The notes beneath the pieces are model-generated. The model worked only from the letters and a program-made list of their open reading frames with translations. It was not told where the DNA came from and ran no database searches. A DNA stretch of 21,154 nucleotides from the NCBI GenBank assembly GCA_900552365.1, contig URZP01000016.1, forward strand, positions 1-21,154, read 5' to 3'. Both the position numbers and the translations under genes were made by a program. Within the stretch, counting starts at the first letter, position 1. The number at the start of each line of letters is the position of its first letter. Source of the stretch: an uncultured Coriobacteriaceae bacterium (GTDB taxonomy: Bacteria > Actinomycetota > Coriobacteriia > Coriobacteriales > Eggerthellaceae). Shown here one piece after another: positions 1 to 7,510 of the stretch.

Positions 1-1
1 C

Positions 2-30
2 GAGCATTTGAGCCGTGAGGCCAAATACTC
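2..30. promoter_or_regulatory. Imperfect stem-loop / dyad upstream of the stress-protein promoter
   Basis: GAGCATTTG (2-10) pairs with CAAATACTC (22-30) with one mismatch, and inside it GCC (12-14) pairs with GGC (19-21) around a GTGA loop, leaving one bulged A. It is followed by AAAAAAG rather than a T run, so it does not look like a plus-strand terminator. It sits about ten bases before the likely -35 of the next gene, so it could be a protein-binding dyad. It could also be a terminator for something transcribed leftward. The function is inferred from position only. Confidence 0.4.
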
Positions 31-40
31 AAAAAAGAAG

Positions 41-68
41 GTGACGTTTTGCCGAGGTGCGTTAAAAT
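41..68 (+). promoter_or_regulatory. Likely promoter of the universal stress protein gene
   Basis: GTGACG (41-46) is a 4/6 match to a -35 box and TAAAAT (63-68) a 5/6 match to a -10 box, separated by 16 nt. The start codon lies 55 nt downstream of the -10. The leader between them holds a small GCACC/GGTGC hairpin (81-85/93-97). This is by-eye matching to the sigma-70 consensus. Confidence 0.4.
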
Positions 69-111
69 GAGCTTAAGCAAGCACCCGAAAGCGGTGCGCA
101 AACGTTTCACT

Positions 112-117
112 AGGAGG
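112..117 (+). promoter_or_regulatory. Ribosome binding site fixing the stress-protein start
   Basis: AGGAGG lies 6 nt before the ATG at 124. This favours 124 over an upstream in-frame TTG at 49, which would add 25 residues unlike the family N-terminus. Confidence 0.85.
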
Positions 118-123
118 CCCATC

Positions 124-570
124 ATGGCTCGCTACACTCGCATCTTCGCTGCTCTCGACGGCGGCTCTACGCAAGAATCCGTTCTCGAGCGCGCTATCAA
201 CTTGGCCGAAGACAATGGCGCCGAACTGCTGCTCGGTCATGTCATCGACTCTGTTCCGTATGAGGCCAACGGCATCGACTTCGTTGCCCTGTGCGACGAT
301 GGTCGCGCCCGCATCGAGGAAGATCTGAAGGACCTCTTGGACAAGGCTCGCAACTCCGAGAAAATCCCTTCCGTCAAGCTTGAGGTTCGTGCCGGTCGCA
401 TCAACGACACCTTGGCCGAGCGTCTGGTTCAGCCCTTCAAGCCCGATCTGGTTATCTGCGGCGCCCGTGGCCTGTCCAACATCAAGTACGCGTTCGTTGG
501 CAGCGTTTCCACGTTCCTCATCCGCAACATGGAGTGCGACGTCCTGGTCGTTAAGCCCGAGGGCAAGTAA
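124..570 (+). CDS. Universal stress protein (UspA family)
   Basis: The 148-residue protein is the usual length of a single Usp domain. It opens with a hydrophobic beta strand (ARYTRIFAALDG, residues 2-13) and ends with the nucleotide-binding signature G-x2-G-x9-G-S (G113, G116, G126, S127), followed by a last strand DVLVVKPEG. Usp proteins with this glycine motif bind ATP. They are soluble cytoplasmic dimers linked to survival under starvation, oxidative or other stress, and their molecular activity is usually unknown. The AGGAGG at 112-117 fixes the start at 124. The gene has its own likely promoter (41-68) and is followed by a hairpin at 615-649, so it is probably monocistronic. Which stress induces it cannot be read from the sequence. 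Confidence 0.9.
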   Translation: MARYTRIFAALDGGSTQESVLERAINLAEDNGAELLLGHVIDSVPYEANGIDFVALCDDGRARIEEDLKDLLDKARNSEKIPSVKLEVRAGRINDTLAERLVQPFKPDLVICGARGLSNIKYAFVGSVSTFLIRNMECDVLVVKPEGK

Positions 571-614
571 TCGCTTCTGCGCTGCTGCGCAGCGTTGCGT
601 TTATTAAATCTTCT

Positions 615-653
615 GCACCCCGTCGAACGAATTCCCTTCGGCGGGGTGCTTTG
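615..653 (+). terminator. Hairpin terminator after the stress-protein gene
   Basis: GCACCCCG (615-622) pairs with CGGGGTGC (642-649). The stem continues inward through a T-G wobble and CGAA/TTCG to about 13 bp, with a 9-nt loop. A short T run follows (TTTGG, counted with T650). The stem is strong but the T tract is weak. Confidence 0.7.
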
Positions 654-699
654 GTTATAGTTTCAGGTATTCGAAAATTCACGAACGATTGGATGAACG

Positions 700-1881
700 A
701 TGATCAATCCCAGGATGCTGGCGCTTGGCCAAGAGCCCTCCGCCATTCGCAAGCTGTACGCTCATGGTCTGCGCCGCGCTGCAGAAATCGGTGCTGAGAA
801 CGTGTTCGACTACTCCATCGGCAATCCGTCCGTTCCAGCCCCCGCAGGCATTGCCGACAAGATCAAGGAACTTGCCGACGCCGATCCGGTCGAAGTGCAT
901 GCGTACTCCATGTCCGCCGGCTTGCACAGCACGCGCAAGGCCGTTGCCGACAATTTGAAGCAGCGCTTCGGCATTCCCGCTACGCCCGAGCGCATCTACA
1001 TGACTGCTGGCGCCACGGCCGCTTTGGACATCACTATCTCGGCCCTCACTAATCCGGGCGACGAGGTCATCGTCAACGTGCCGTACTTCCCCGAGTATCG
1101 CGTGATGATCGAAACCGCTCAGTGCACCTGCGTCGAGGTCATGATGACTTCGCCTGAGTTCCAGCTTGATATCGACGGTCTGCGTGCCGCCATCAACGAG
1201 AAGACGTCCATGATCATCATCAACTCGCCCAACAATCCCGTTGGCTGCGTGTACTCCGAGGACAACATCAAGGCGCTTGCGGCTCTTATGGAGGAGAAGC
1301 AGGTCGAGTACGGTCATCCTATCTACCTGCTTTCCGATGAGCCGTACCGCGAGGTCGTCTACGACCTGGACGTGCCGTTTGCTGCGAACTACTATCAGAA
1401 CACCATCGTGTGCTATTCCTGGGCGAAGAGCCTGTCCCTGCCGGGCGAGCGCATCGGCTACGTTTACGTTTCCGACCGCATCGACAATGCCGACGAAGTG
1501 TTCGCCGCGGTGTCAGGCGCAGGTCGCGCGTTGGGCTTTATTTGCGCTCCGGTTTTGTTCCAGCAGGTTATCCAGGATTGCATCGACCTGCCCACCGATG
1601 TCGAGGCATATCGTCAGAACCGTCAGTTGCTCACCGACATGCTGTCCGAGCTTGGCTTCGAGTTCGTGAATCCCGACGGCGCCTTCTATCTGTGGGTGAA
1701 GGCGCTCGAGGATGACGCTCAAGCGTTCTCTGATCAGGCTAAGACGCACGAACTACTGCTGGTGCCGTCCGACAGTTTCGGTATGAAGGGTTGGGTGCGT
1801 TGCAGCTATTGCATCTCGCCCGAGACCATCAAGAACTCCCGTGCTGCATGGGAGGCGCTGAAGCAGGACTACGCCAAGTAA
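700..1881 (+). CDS. PLP-dependent aminotransferase, class I/II (fold type I)
   Basis: The 393-residue protein shows the standard fold-type-I landmarks. These are an N-terminal FDYSIGNPSVPAP segment (about 36-48), TAGATAALD (102-110) for the phosphate-binding turn, NSPNNPVG (about 176-183) with the Asn that contacts the PLP ring, and SDEP (about 211-214) with the Asp that pairs with the pyridine nitrogen. The Schiff-base lysine is K243 in SWAKSLSLPGERIGY, which also carries the phosphate-binding Arg. Family members move amino groups between amino acids and 2-oxo acids in the cytoplasm, and the substrate cannot be fixed from sequence. Aspartate- or alanine-type substrates are common for this branch. 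The ATG at 700 has only a weak GGATG upstream. It is preferred over the in-frame ATG at 715 because the MINPRML start resembles relatives. The gene ends before a bidirectional hairpin. Confidence 0.9.
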   Translation: MINPRMLALGQEPSAIRKLYAHGLRRAAEIGAENVFDYSIGNPSVPAPAGIADKIKELADADPVEVHAYSMSAGLHSTRKAVADNLKQRFGIPATPERIYMTAGATAALDITISALTNPGDEVIVNVPYFPEYRVMIETAQCTCVEVMMTSPEFQLDIDGLRAAINEKTSMIIINSPNNPVGCVYSEDNIKALAALMEEKQVEYGHPIYLLSDEPYREVVYDLDVPFAANYYQNTIVCYSWAKSLSLPGERIGYVYVSDRIDNADEVFAAVSGAGRALGFICAPVLFQQVIQDCIDLPTDVEAYRQNRQLLTDMLSELGFEFVNPDGAFYLWVKALEDDAQAFSDQAKTHELLLVPSDSFGMKGWVRCSYCISPETIKNSRAAWEALKQDYAK

Positions 1882-1934
1882 GCCAGGCTTCTTGCTGACA
1901 AGGTCATAGGCGCCAAGAGGCGCTAGCGAAAAGG

Positions 1935-1969
1935 AAGGGGTTGCCGCCCATCGAGTGACAACCCCTTTT
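1935..1969. terminator. Bidirectional terminator between convergent genes
   Basis: AAGGGGTTG (1935-1943) pairs with CAACCCCTT (1959-1967) around a 15-nt loop. On the plus strand it runs into TTTTG; on the minus strand it is followed by CCTTTTCG. It lies between the aminotransferase gene (+) and the ABC transporter gene (-), so it can serve both. Confidence 0.75.
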
Positions 1970-1992
1970 GCATTGCGGTTCTAAGCGACGCC

Positions 1993-4900
1993 CTATTCGG
2001 AGCGAAGCGCCTCTACCGGTTCACGCTTAGCTGCCATCGACGAGGGGATAAGACCCGCGACGAACGTCAGGACCACGCTGATGGCAATCAGGAACAGCGC
2101 GTTGCTAAGCGGCAGCGACATGACGTTGGGCACGTCGAACCCGGCAAGAACGATGGCGTTCACGGGGATTGAAGCCAAATACACCAGCAAGATGGCGAAT
2201 ATGCCCGAGATCAGGCCCTCGATGATGGTTTCGGCGTTGAAGATGTTCGCGATGTTCAGCTTCGAAGCGCCCATGGCGCGCAGGATGCCGATCTCTTTGC
2301 GGCGTTCGAGCACCGAGATGTACGTGATGATGGCGATCATGATCGAGCTGACCACCAGCGAGATGGCCACGAATGCGATCAACACGATGCTGATGGTATT
2401 CACGATGCTGGTGACCGAGCTCATCAGCGTGCCCACCAGATCGGTGTACTGGATGGTGGAGTCGTCGTCGCCCGCGGCGGTCATGTCGCCGTTGTAGGCG
2501 TCGATAAGGTCCATGACCTTTTCTTTGGCGGGAAAGTCAACGGGGTAGATGCTGATGGTTTCTGGGCTGTTCTTGTCGGCGTAGCCCAGTTTGGTCAGGT
2601 TGTTGTCGTAGGTCAGCTCCTCGGAGTTCATGTAGTTCGTCATGAGCGAGGCAAGATCTTCCTGCGTCATGTTGAACTGGATGGCGTTGGCAAACGCATT
2701 GGCGTCGAAATGGAAGCCGTTGGCAAGCGATTCGCTGAGGCCGGACATCTGGCTGGAAAGCTGGCTTGAGATGCTTTGCGACAGCTGCGTGCCCATCTTG
2801 TCGGTGTAAGCGGCCATTTGAGCCGCCATCTGCTGCGCCATGGCGGTTGCCATGGTCTGAGCAGCTTGTTGCATTAAGGCGCTTAGTTGCTGCGACAGGT
2901 AGGGCGCGAACTGGTTTTGCATGTAGTCGCTCATGGCCTTCTGGATGACGTCGGCATAGGCGCCTTGTGAAGCGGCCTGAACGGCGGCAGCGTCCTGGAT
3001 ACCCTCGTCGGTTTGCAGGAAGTCGCTATAGGCGCGGTTGTAATCAAGGGTACCGTCGGGGTTCATGTATGTGCCAGGGTCCTTCATGACGAACGACATG
3101 AAATCGGTCATCATCTTCCCCTGTGCCTGATTCAGCGCCTTCTGCTGTTCGGGGTCGATTTCCGCCTTCACTTTCGACATGTCGAACTGCGGGGCTCCTG
3201 CCAGGATCTTCGCCATAACCTCGCGGCTGAACGACTGGCTGAGCGTGCTGGTATCGATCTTGGAGACGTCGATGTCGCCGCTGAACGAAGACATGTCGAT
3301 GTCCGACAGGTCAAGGCTCACGTCGGTGTTGCTGGAAAGCGCGCTGGTGTCGAAGCTGAATGCGTTCTTCAAGGCGTTCTCGTCGATGGAGAACATCGAC
3401 TGCATGTCGAAGCCGCTCTCTTGGTCGTCTTGCAGTTCCTCAAATGACTTGCCGGTGAACACGTCGGTCTCGCTGTTGGCAAGCTGCTGCTTCACGATGT
3501 CGGAGCCTGCAGCCGCGTCGATGAGGTGATCGATCAGAGCGGGGGTGTAGGCAACGCCCTCGCCCAGCGCATGCGCCGTGGAAGCATCGGTGGGCTTCAC
3601 AACGCCGACGATCTTCAGCTTGATGCCGTTGTTCACCTGCTTCGTCATGTACTCGGTGTCCTTGGACATGTCGGTCCAGGTGCCTTGCTCGGCGTTGTAC
3701 TGGTATTTGGCGCTTGCGGGCACAATCGAGAACTCAAGGTTCAGCGCATCGTCGTAGGTGAAGTTCTTGCTGACTTCGGGAACGGTTACCTCGCCGCCGG
3801 AAAGCGCGTCGGTGACCATGTTCTTCATGATGGTCGGGTCGTAAACACCCAAGCTGTACAAGGTGTAGTCGCTGATATGGCCCTGCTTGGAAAGAACAAG
3901 CACGCCCTCGTCGTAGCTTTCGGGCCAGCGGCCCTCGACCACTTCCATTTGCGACTCGATGATGTCTTGGTTGTCCAACATTTCTTGGAATGCCGACATG
4001 CTGGAGGACCCGGTCGAAAGAGACGAGGTGCTCACGCCGTTTTGGAAGATGGCGGCCATCGATGACGGGTTCAACTGGTTGATGCCGTTCTCTTCGGGAT
4101 CGGTCATATACACTTGCGGCTCCACGCCGTAGTTGTATTGGATGGTATGGACGTACTGGTCGATGCCCGAGTTACCGTTCTCAAGGTAGTCCCTGAACGC
4201 GACCAGGTCGTTGTTCTTAACCTTGGCGAACATGTCGCTCATGATGGCGGATTCGGGGATGGGCGTGCTGGACGTGCGCTCGGCGGTTTTGTCGACGTTG
4301 TTCGCGTCTTCACCTGTCATGTAGCCGCTCATGCCGCCCATAAGCGCGGTGAAGTCGAAGCTTGATTTGGTGATGGTAAGAGGGTAGCTGGTAAGCGCCT
4401 CTTCCTCGGTGTCGGCGATGTAGTTGTTCACGCCGTTTGACAGCGCCAGGATGGAGGCGATGCCGATGATGCCGATGGAGCCGGCGAATGCGGTAAGGGC
4501 AGTGCGGCCTTTCTTGGTCATAAGGTTGTTGAAGGACAGCGCCAGCGCCGTGAGAAACGACATGCTGGCCTTCTTGTCGGGCTTCTTCGCTTTGCCGGCG
4601 GTTCTTGCGGTGGCGCCGGCTGCGGCTTCGCGGCTTGCATCGCCCGGTGCGCCAACGGGGTCGTTGTCGCCGATGATGTGCCCGTCCTTCAGGTTGACGA
4701 TGCGCGTGGCGTACTGATGCGCCAGCTCGGGGTTGTGCGTGACCATGATGACCAAACGGTCGGACGCGATGTCCTTCAGCAGGTCCATAACCTGAATGCC
4801 GGTCTCGGTGTCAAGCGCGCCCGTCGGTTCGTCGGCAAGGACGATTTCGGGGTCGTTCACCAAGGCACGTGCGATGGCGACGCGCTGCATCTGACCGCCG

Positions 4901-5328
4901 GAAAGCTGGTTGGGCTTCTTGTTCATGTGTTCGCCCAGGCCAACGCGCTCAAGCGCCTCGATGGCGCGGCGGCGTCGCTCGGCGCGCTCGACGCCGGTAA
5001 GCGTGAGGGCAAGTTCCACATTCGACAGGATAGTTTGGTGCGGGATAAGGTTGTAGCTTTGGAAGATGAAGCCCACGCGATGATTACGGTAGGTGTCCCA
5101 GTCGCGATCGGAGTATTCCTTGGTGGAAACGCCGTCGATTACTAGATCGCCCGAGTCGTAGTGGCCAAGGCCGCCGATGATGTTGAGCATGGTGGTCTTG
5201 CCCGAACCCGAGGTGCCCAAAATAGCGGCGAATTCGTTGTCGCGGAATGTGATGGAGACGCCGTCTAGGGCCGTTTGCGTGAAATCGCCGGTGGTGTACG
5301 ACTTGCGGATATCGGTGAGCTGGAGCAT
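1993..5328 (-). CDS. ABC transporter, fused ATPase and FtsX-type permease with a very large outer domain
   Basis: This single 1111-residue chain has the MacB-like order of ATPase then permease. The ATPase (about 1-220) is complete: Walker A GTSGSGKT (38-45), Q-loop Q90, signature LSGGQ (142-146), Walker B IVLADE (162-167) and switch H198. An Ala/Lys-rich linker (221-257) leads to TM1 (about 277-298). An outer region of roughly 660 residues follows (about 303-965), then three helices (about 976-1000, 1032-1056, 1074-1096) with the FtsX-family segment ERRKEIGILRAMGAS (1008-1022) and a C-terminal AAKREPVEALRSE. Such proteins act as dimers that couple ATP use to motion of the outer domain. Known relatives export peptides or lipids or act on cell-wall processes, and the substrate here is unknown. 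Part of the outer domain (about 783-870) is rich in Gln, Met and Ala and is probably helical. The gene lies 52 nt downstream of the YvlD-like gene and is probably cotranscribed with it. The start has only a weak AGG upstream. Confidence 0.9.
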   Translation of the reverse strand: MLQLTDIRKSYTTGDFTQTALDGVSITFRDNEFAAILGTSGSGKTTMLNIIGGLGHYDSGDLVIDGVSTKEYSDRDWDTYRNHRVGFIFQSYNLIPHQTILSNVELALTLTGVERAERRRRAIEALERVGLGEHMNKKPNQLSGGQMQRVAIARALVNDPEIVLADEPTGALDTETGIQVMDLLKDIASDRLVIMVTHNPELAHQYATRIVNLKDGHIIGDNDPVGAPGDASREAAAGATARTAGKAKKPDKKASMSFLTALALSFNNLMTKKGRTALTAFAGSIGIIGIASILALSNGVNNYIADTEEEALTSYPLTITKSSFDFTALMGGMSGYMTGEDANNVDKTAERTSSTPIPESAIMSDMFAKVKNNDLVAFRDYLENGNSGIDQYVHTIQYNYGVEPQVYMTDPEENGINQLNPSSMAAIFQNGVSTSSLSTGSSSMSAFQEMLDNQDIIESQMEVVEGRWPESYDEGVLVLSKQGHISDYTLYSLGVYDPTIMKNMVTDALSGGEVTVPEVSKNFTYDDALNLEFSIVPASAKYQYNAEQGTWTDMSKDTEYMTKQVNNGIKLKIVGVVKPTDASTAHALGEGVAYTPALIDHLIDAAAGSDIVKQQLANSETDVFTGKSFEELQDDQESGFDMQSMFSIDENALKNAFSFDTSALSSNTDVSLDLSDIDMSSFSGDIDVSKIDTSTLSQSFSREVMAKILAGAPQFDMSKVKAEIDPEQQKALNQAQGKMMTDFMSFVMKDPGTYMNPDGTLDYNRAYSDFLQTDEGIQDAAAVQAASQGAYADVIQKAMSDYMQNQFAPYLSQQLSALMQQAAQTMATAMAQQMAAQMAAYTDKMGTQLSQSISSQLSSQMSGLSESLANGFHFDANAFANAIQFNMTQEDLASLMTNYMNSEELTYDNNLTKLGYADKNSPETISIYPVDFPAKEKVMDLIDAYNGDMTAAGDDDSTIQYTDLVGTLMSSVTSIVNTISIVLIAFVAISLVVSSIMIAIITYISVLERRKEIGILRAMGASKLNIANIFNAETIIEGLISGIFAILLVYLASIPVNAIVLAGFDVPNVMSLPLSNALFLIAISVVLTFVAGLIPSSMAAKREPVEALRSE

Positions 5329-5380
5329 GTGGTGCCTAACTTCTTCGTTTGAATCGGTGCTGTGCTTGGGTGGGTGTTCG

Positions 5381-5737
5381 CTACTTGGCCACGGCCCCGT
5401 TCACCAGTGCCGAGACGATGCTGATGATAATGCTGGCAAGGAACGCGCTTCCGAATCCTGCGATGCCGACGCCCACGTTGAACAGACCGTTTGGCAGCCA
5501 GCCGGCAACGTAGAGCATCAGCGTGTCCACGATAAGGTAGAAGATGCCGAACGTCATGAACGTAAGCGGCAGGCTGAGTATTTGGACGATGGGCTTGAGA
5601 CTGGTGTTGACCAGGGCAAGGATAAGGCCCAGCACGATGATGCCGGTGATGCCGTCGGCGACGGTAAGGCCGGGGACGATCCAGATGGCGGCGGCGCAGG
5701 CGATTGCCGTGACCAGCCAGCGAATGACGAATGGCAT
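5381..5737 (-). CDS. YvlD/DUF360-type membrane protein ('phage holin family 4-2', PF04020)
   Basis: The 118-residue protein consists almost entirely of four predicted membrane helices (about 4-21, 30-46, 55-79, 88-113). The family hallmark between helices 2 and 3, LVNTSLKPIVQILSLPLT (42-59), is present, as is the typical MPFVIRWLVTAIA start. Despite the database name, members are mostly chromosomal bacterial proteins with no proven lytic role. Some are linked to envelope stress in Firmicutes. GAGG lies 5 nt before the ATG. The gene is first in a minus-strand pair with the large ABC transporter, and a good promoter lies about 80 nt upstream. The pairing suggests an envelope-related function, but that is inference. 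Confidence 0.85.
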   Translation of the reverse strand: MPFVIRWLVTAIACAAAIWIVPGLTVADGITGIIVLGLILALVNTSLKPIVQILSLPLTFMTFGIFYLIVDTLMLYVAGWLPNGLFNVGVGIAGFGSAFLASIIISIVSALVNGAVAK

Positions 5738-5818
5738 GGTGGCCTCGTTTCTCGTTGGTTTTGCGTTGCCCGAAGCGGGCTGAAAACGCGCATGTTCAAC
5801 CTCTATACTCGTTTCATT

Positions 5819-5847
5819 CTAGTATTTGTCAGCGCCCTGAAAGTCAA
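5819..5847 (-). promoter_or_regulatory. Promoter for the YvlD-like / ABC transporter pair
   Basis: Read on the minus strand, TTGACT (5847-5842) matches 5/6 of the -35 consensus and is followed after exactly 17 nt by TACTAG (5824-5819), a weaker -10. The start codon is about 80 nt downstream. The -35 is strong and the -10 mediocre. Confidence 0.5.
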
Positions 5848-5861
5848 CGGCGCGTTAATCG

Positions 5862-5896
5862 TAAAATAGCCGTTAGTTTTTCAATCACAAGGGGAG
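5862..5896 (+). promoter_or_regulatory. Probable -10 box and ribosome site for rlmD
   Basis: TAAAAT (5862-5867) is a good -10 box without a clear -35 upstream. AAGGGGAG (5889-5896) is a strong ribosome site 5 nt before the ATG at 5902. It excludes the longer reading from 5731, which would run through the divergent promoter region. Confidence 0.45.
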
Positions 5897-5901
5897 TACC
5901 G

Positions 5902-7386
5902 ATGGCTCAGAAGCGATCCGATACCGCGTCGAAAAAGAAGACGGCGAAGAAAAAGCCGCAGGCAAGCAGGGTGGGCAAGAAGAAGATGAAGATGAAGCGC
6001 CCGGCCGCTTCGAATCCCGCGAACGGGGCAAAAAAGGGCGGCAGCCTTTCAGGCGTCGTCAAGGGCGCCGGTCGCCGTGGCAGCGACGTTAGGCGCCTTG
6101 CCGCACCCGCGCCTTCTAAAAACGACCCCTGCGGCGCAAGCTTCAAGTGCGGCGCGTGCCAGCATATCGCCAAGCCCTACGATCAGCAGCTTCGAGAGAA
6201 GGGCGAATATGTGCGTCAGCTGTTCGTCAATGCAGGCATCGTTGCGGATGATGTAGTGGCAAGCGAAGGCATTTTCGCCCCGGTTTTGGGCATGGACGAG
6301 CCTTATCGCTATCGCAACAAGGTGATCTCGCCGTTTGCGCGCGGCAAACGACTTGCTGACGGCAAGCGCGGCGCCCGCTATGAGATCAAGACCGGCATGT
6401 ATGCGGCTCATTCGCACAGGCTGGTGGACACCGACGGCTGCCTGATCGAAAACGAGCAGGCAAAGCAGGTCGTTCGTCAGATCAAGCACCTTATGGGCAA
6501 GTTCGGCATCGAGCCCTATGACGAGGATACGGGCGTCGGCTTCATGCGTCACGTGGTGGTTCGCGTGGGCCACGAGAGCGGCGAGATGCTGGTTACCTTG
6601 GTTACGAACGACGACGAGTTCCCGGTATCGCGCGCATTCTGCCGCGAGCTGGTGCACCGCTGCCCATTCATCACCACGGTGGTTCAGAATGTGAACACGC
6701 GCCAGACCAACGTCATCTTGGGCGAGAAGGAGAACCGCCTGTACGGCCCCGGGTTCATTTTGGACACGCTGTGCGGGCTGAGCTTCCGTATCTCGTCGAA
6801 GTCGTTCTACCAGGTGAACTCGGTGCAGACCGAGGTTCTGTACAACACCGCCATCGACCTTGCCGGGCTTGATGGGACGCAAGACGTCATCGACGCCTAC
6901 TGCGGCACGGGAACCATCGGCTTGGTTGCGGCGTCGCGCGGCGCCCGCTCGGTGGTAGGCGTCGATTCGGTTGAATCGGCCATTCGCGACGCTCGCGAGA
7001 ACGCTCGCCACAACGGCATCGAGAACGCTCATTTCGCGGTGGGCGACGCAAGCGCGTTCATGCGCGAATTCGCCGCCGGCGGCGGCTTGGCTGACGAGGG
7101 GGTTTCTTTTGCCGAGGGTTCTGCTGCGAGTGCTGGCTTCGCGGAAGGCGAAACCGTCGTGTTCATGGATCCGCCGCGCGCGGGTTCGACCGAGAAGTTC
7201 CTTGACTCGCTGGCGACGCTTGCCCCCCAGCGCGTGGTTTACATCTCGTGCAACCCCGAAACCCAGGTGCGCGACCTGGCGTATCTACAGAAGCTCGGCT
7301 ACGAAACAACGAAGGTTGTTCCTGTGGATATGTTCCCGCACACTAACCATGTCGAGACGGTGGCTTTGATCGTCAAGGGCAGGTAG
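5902..7386 (+). CDS. rlmD: 23S rRNA (uracil-C5)-methyltransferase, RumA/TrmA family
   Basis: The 494-residue protein transfers a methyl group from S-adenosylmethionine to C5 of a uracil in 23S rRNA. In order it shows a Lys/Arg-rich tail (about 1-65) and iron-sulfur cysteines C77, C83, C86 and C180, spaced as in RumA. Then come SFYQVN (301-306), the SAM-binding DAYCGTGTIG (331-340), DPPRAG (423-428), catalytic cysteine C450 in SCNP and the general base E485 in HVETV. The family's usual N-terminal TRAM domain is not evident, and a basic tail takes its place. A Gly/Ala-rich insert sits at about 391-417. Gram-positive members may modify U747, U1939 or both, so the precise position (RlmC, RlmD or RlmCD) is uncertain. 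The start is set by AAGGGGAG at 5889-5896. Confidence 0.88.
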   Translation: MAQKRSDTASKKKTAKKKPQASRVGKKKMKMKRPAASNPANGAKKGGSLSGVVKGAGRRGSDVRRLAAPAPSKNDPCGASFKCGACQHIAKPYDQQLREKGEYVRQLFVNAGIVADDVVASEGIFAPVLGMDEPYRYRNKVISPFARGKRLADGKRGARYEIKTGMYAAHSHRLVDTDGCLIENEQAKQVVRQIKHLMGKFGIEPYDEDTGVGFMRHVVVRVGHESGEMLVTLVTNDDEFPVSRAFCRELVHRCPFITTVVQNVNTRQTNVILGEKENRLYGPGFILDTLCGLSFRISSKSFYQVNSVQTEVLYNTAIDLAGLDGTQDVIDAYCGTGTIGLVAASRGARSVVGVDSVESAIRDARENARHNGIENAHFAVGDASAFMREFAAGGGLADEGVSFAEGSAASAGFAEGETVVFMDPPRAGSTEKFLDSLATLAPQRVVYISCNPETQVRDLAYLQKLGYETTKVVPVDMFPHTNHVETVALIVKGR

Positions 7387-7393
7387 GGACCGG

Positions 7394-7410
7394 AGGGCAG
7401 CGCCCTTGTT
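7394..7410 (+). terminator. Possible weak hairpin after rlmD
   Basis: AGGGC (7394-7398) pairs with GCCCT (7402-7406) around a 3-nt loop and is followed by TGTT. An alternative longer pairing, CAAGGGC (7374-7380) with GCCCTTG (7402-7408), overlaps the rlmD stop. Both are weak, and readthrough to the next gene is likely. Confidence 0.25.
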
Positions 7411-7445
7411 CGGGTTGCTTTCCTGTGTCGGCGCCATCCCATCTG

Positions 7446-7451
7446 TATACT
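7446..7451 (+). promoter_or_regulatory. Possible -10 box before the S66 peptidase gene
   Basis: TATACT is a 5/6 match to the -10 consensus. No good -35 lies 16-18 nt upstream (only CTGTGT at 7423). The next start is 60 nt downstream. Confidence 0.3.
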
Positions 7452-7501
7452 TATTCGAATCGACGCCTTTAGGAGACGACGGTCTAAAGGGCTGGGGAAG
7501 T

Positions 7502-7505
7502 GAGG
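7502..7505 (+). promoter_or_regulatory. Ribosome site fixing a GTG start
   Basis: GAGG, within AAGTGAGG, lies 5 nt before the GTG at 7511. It supports that codon over the upstream in-frame TTG at 7406, which has no ribosome site and falls in the rlmD 3' hairpin. Confidence 0.7.
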
Positions 7506-7510
7506 CAAAC

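Noticed and set aside
49..123. Upstream TTG start for the universal stress protein
   Set aside because: It has no ribosome site, lies inside the likely promoter, and adds residues unlike the family. AGGAGG at 112-117 points to 124.
5381..5737. Prophage holin
   Set aside because: The PF04020 family name is misleading. No lysin, tail or integrase genes are nearby, and the gene pairs with a chromosomal transporter.
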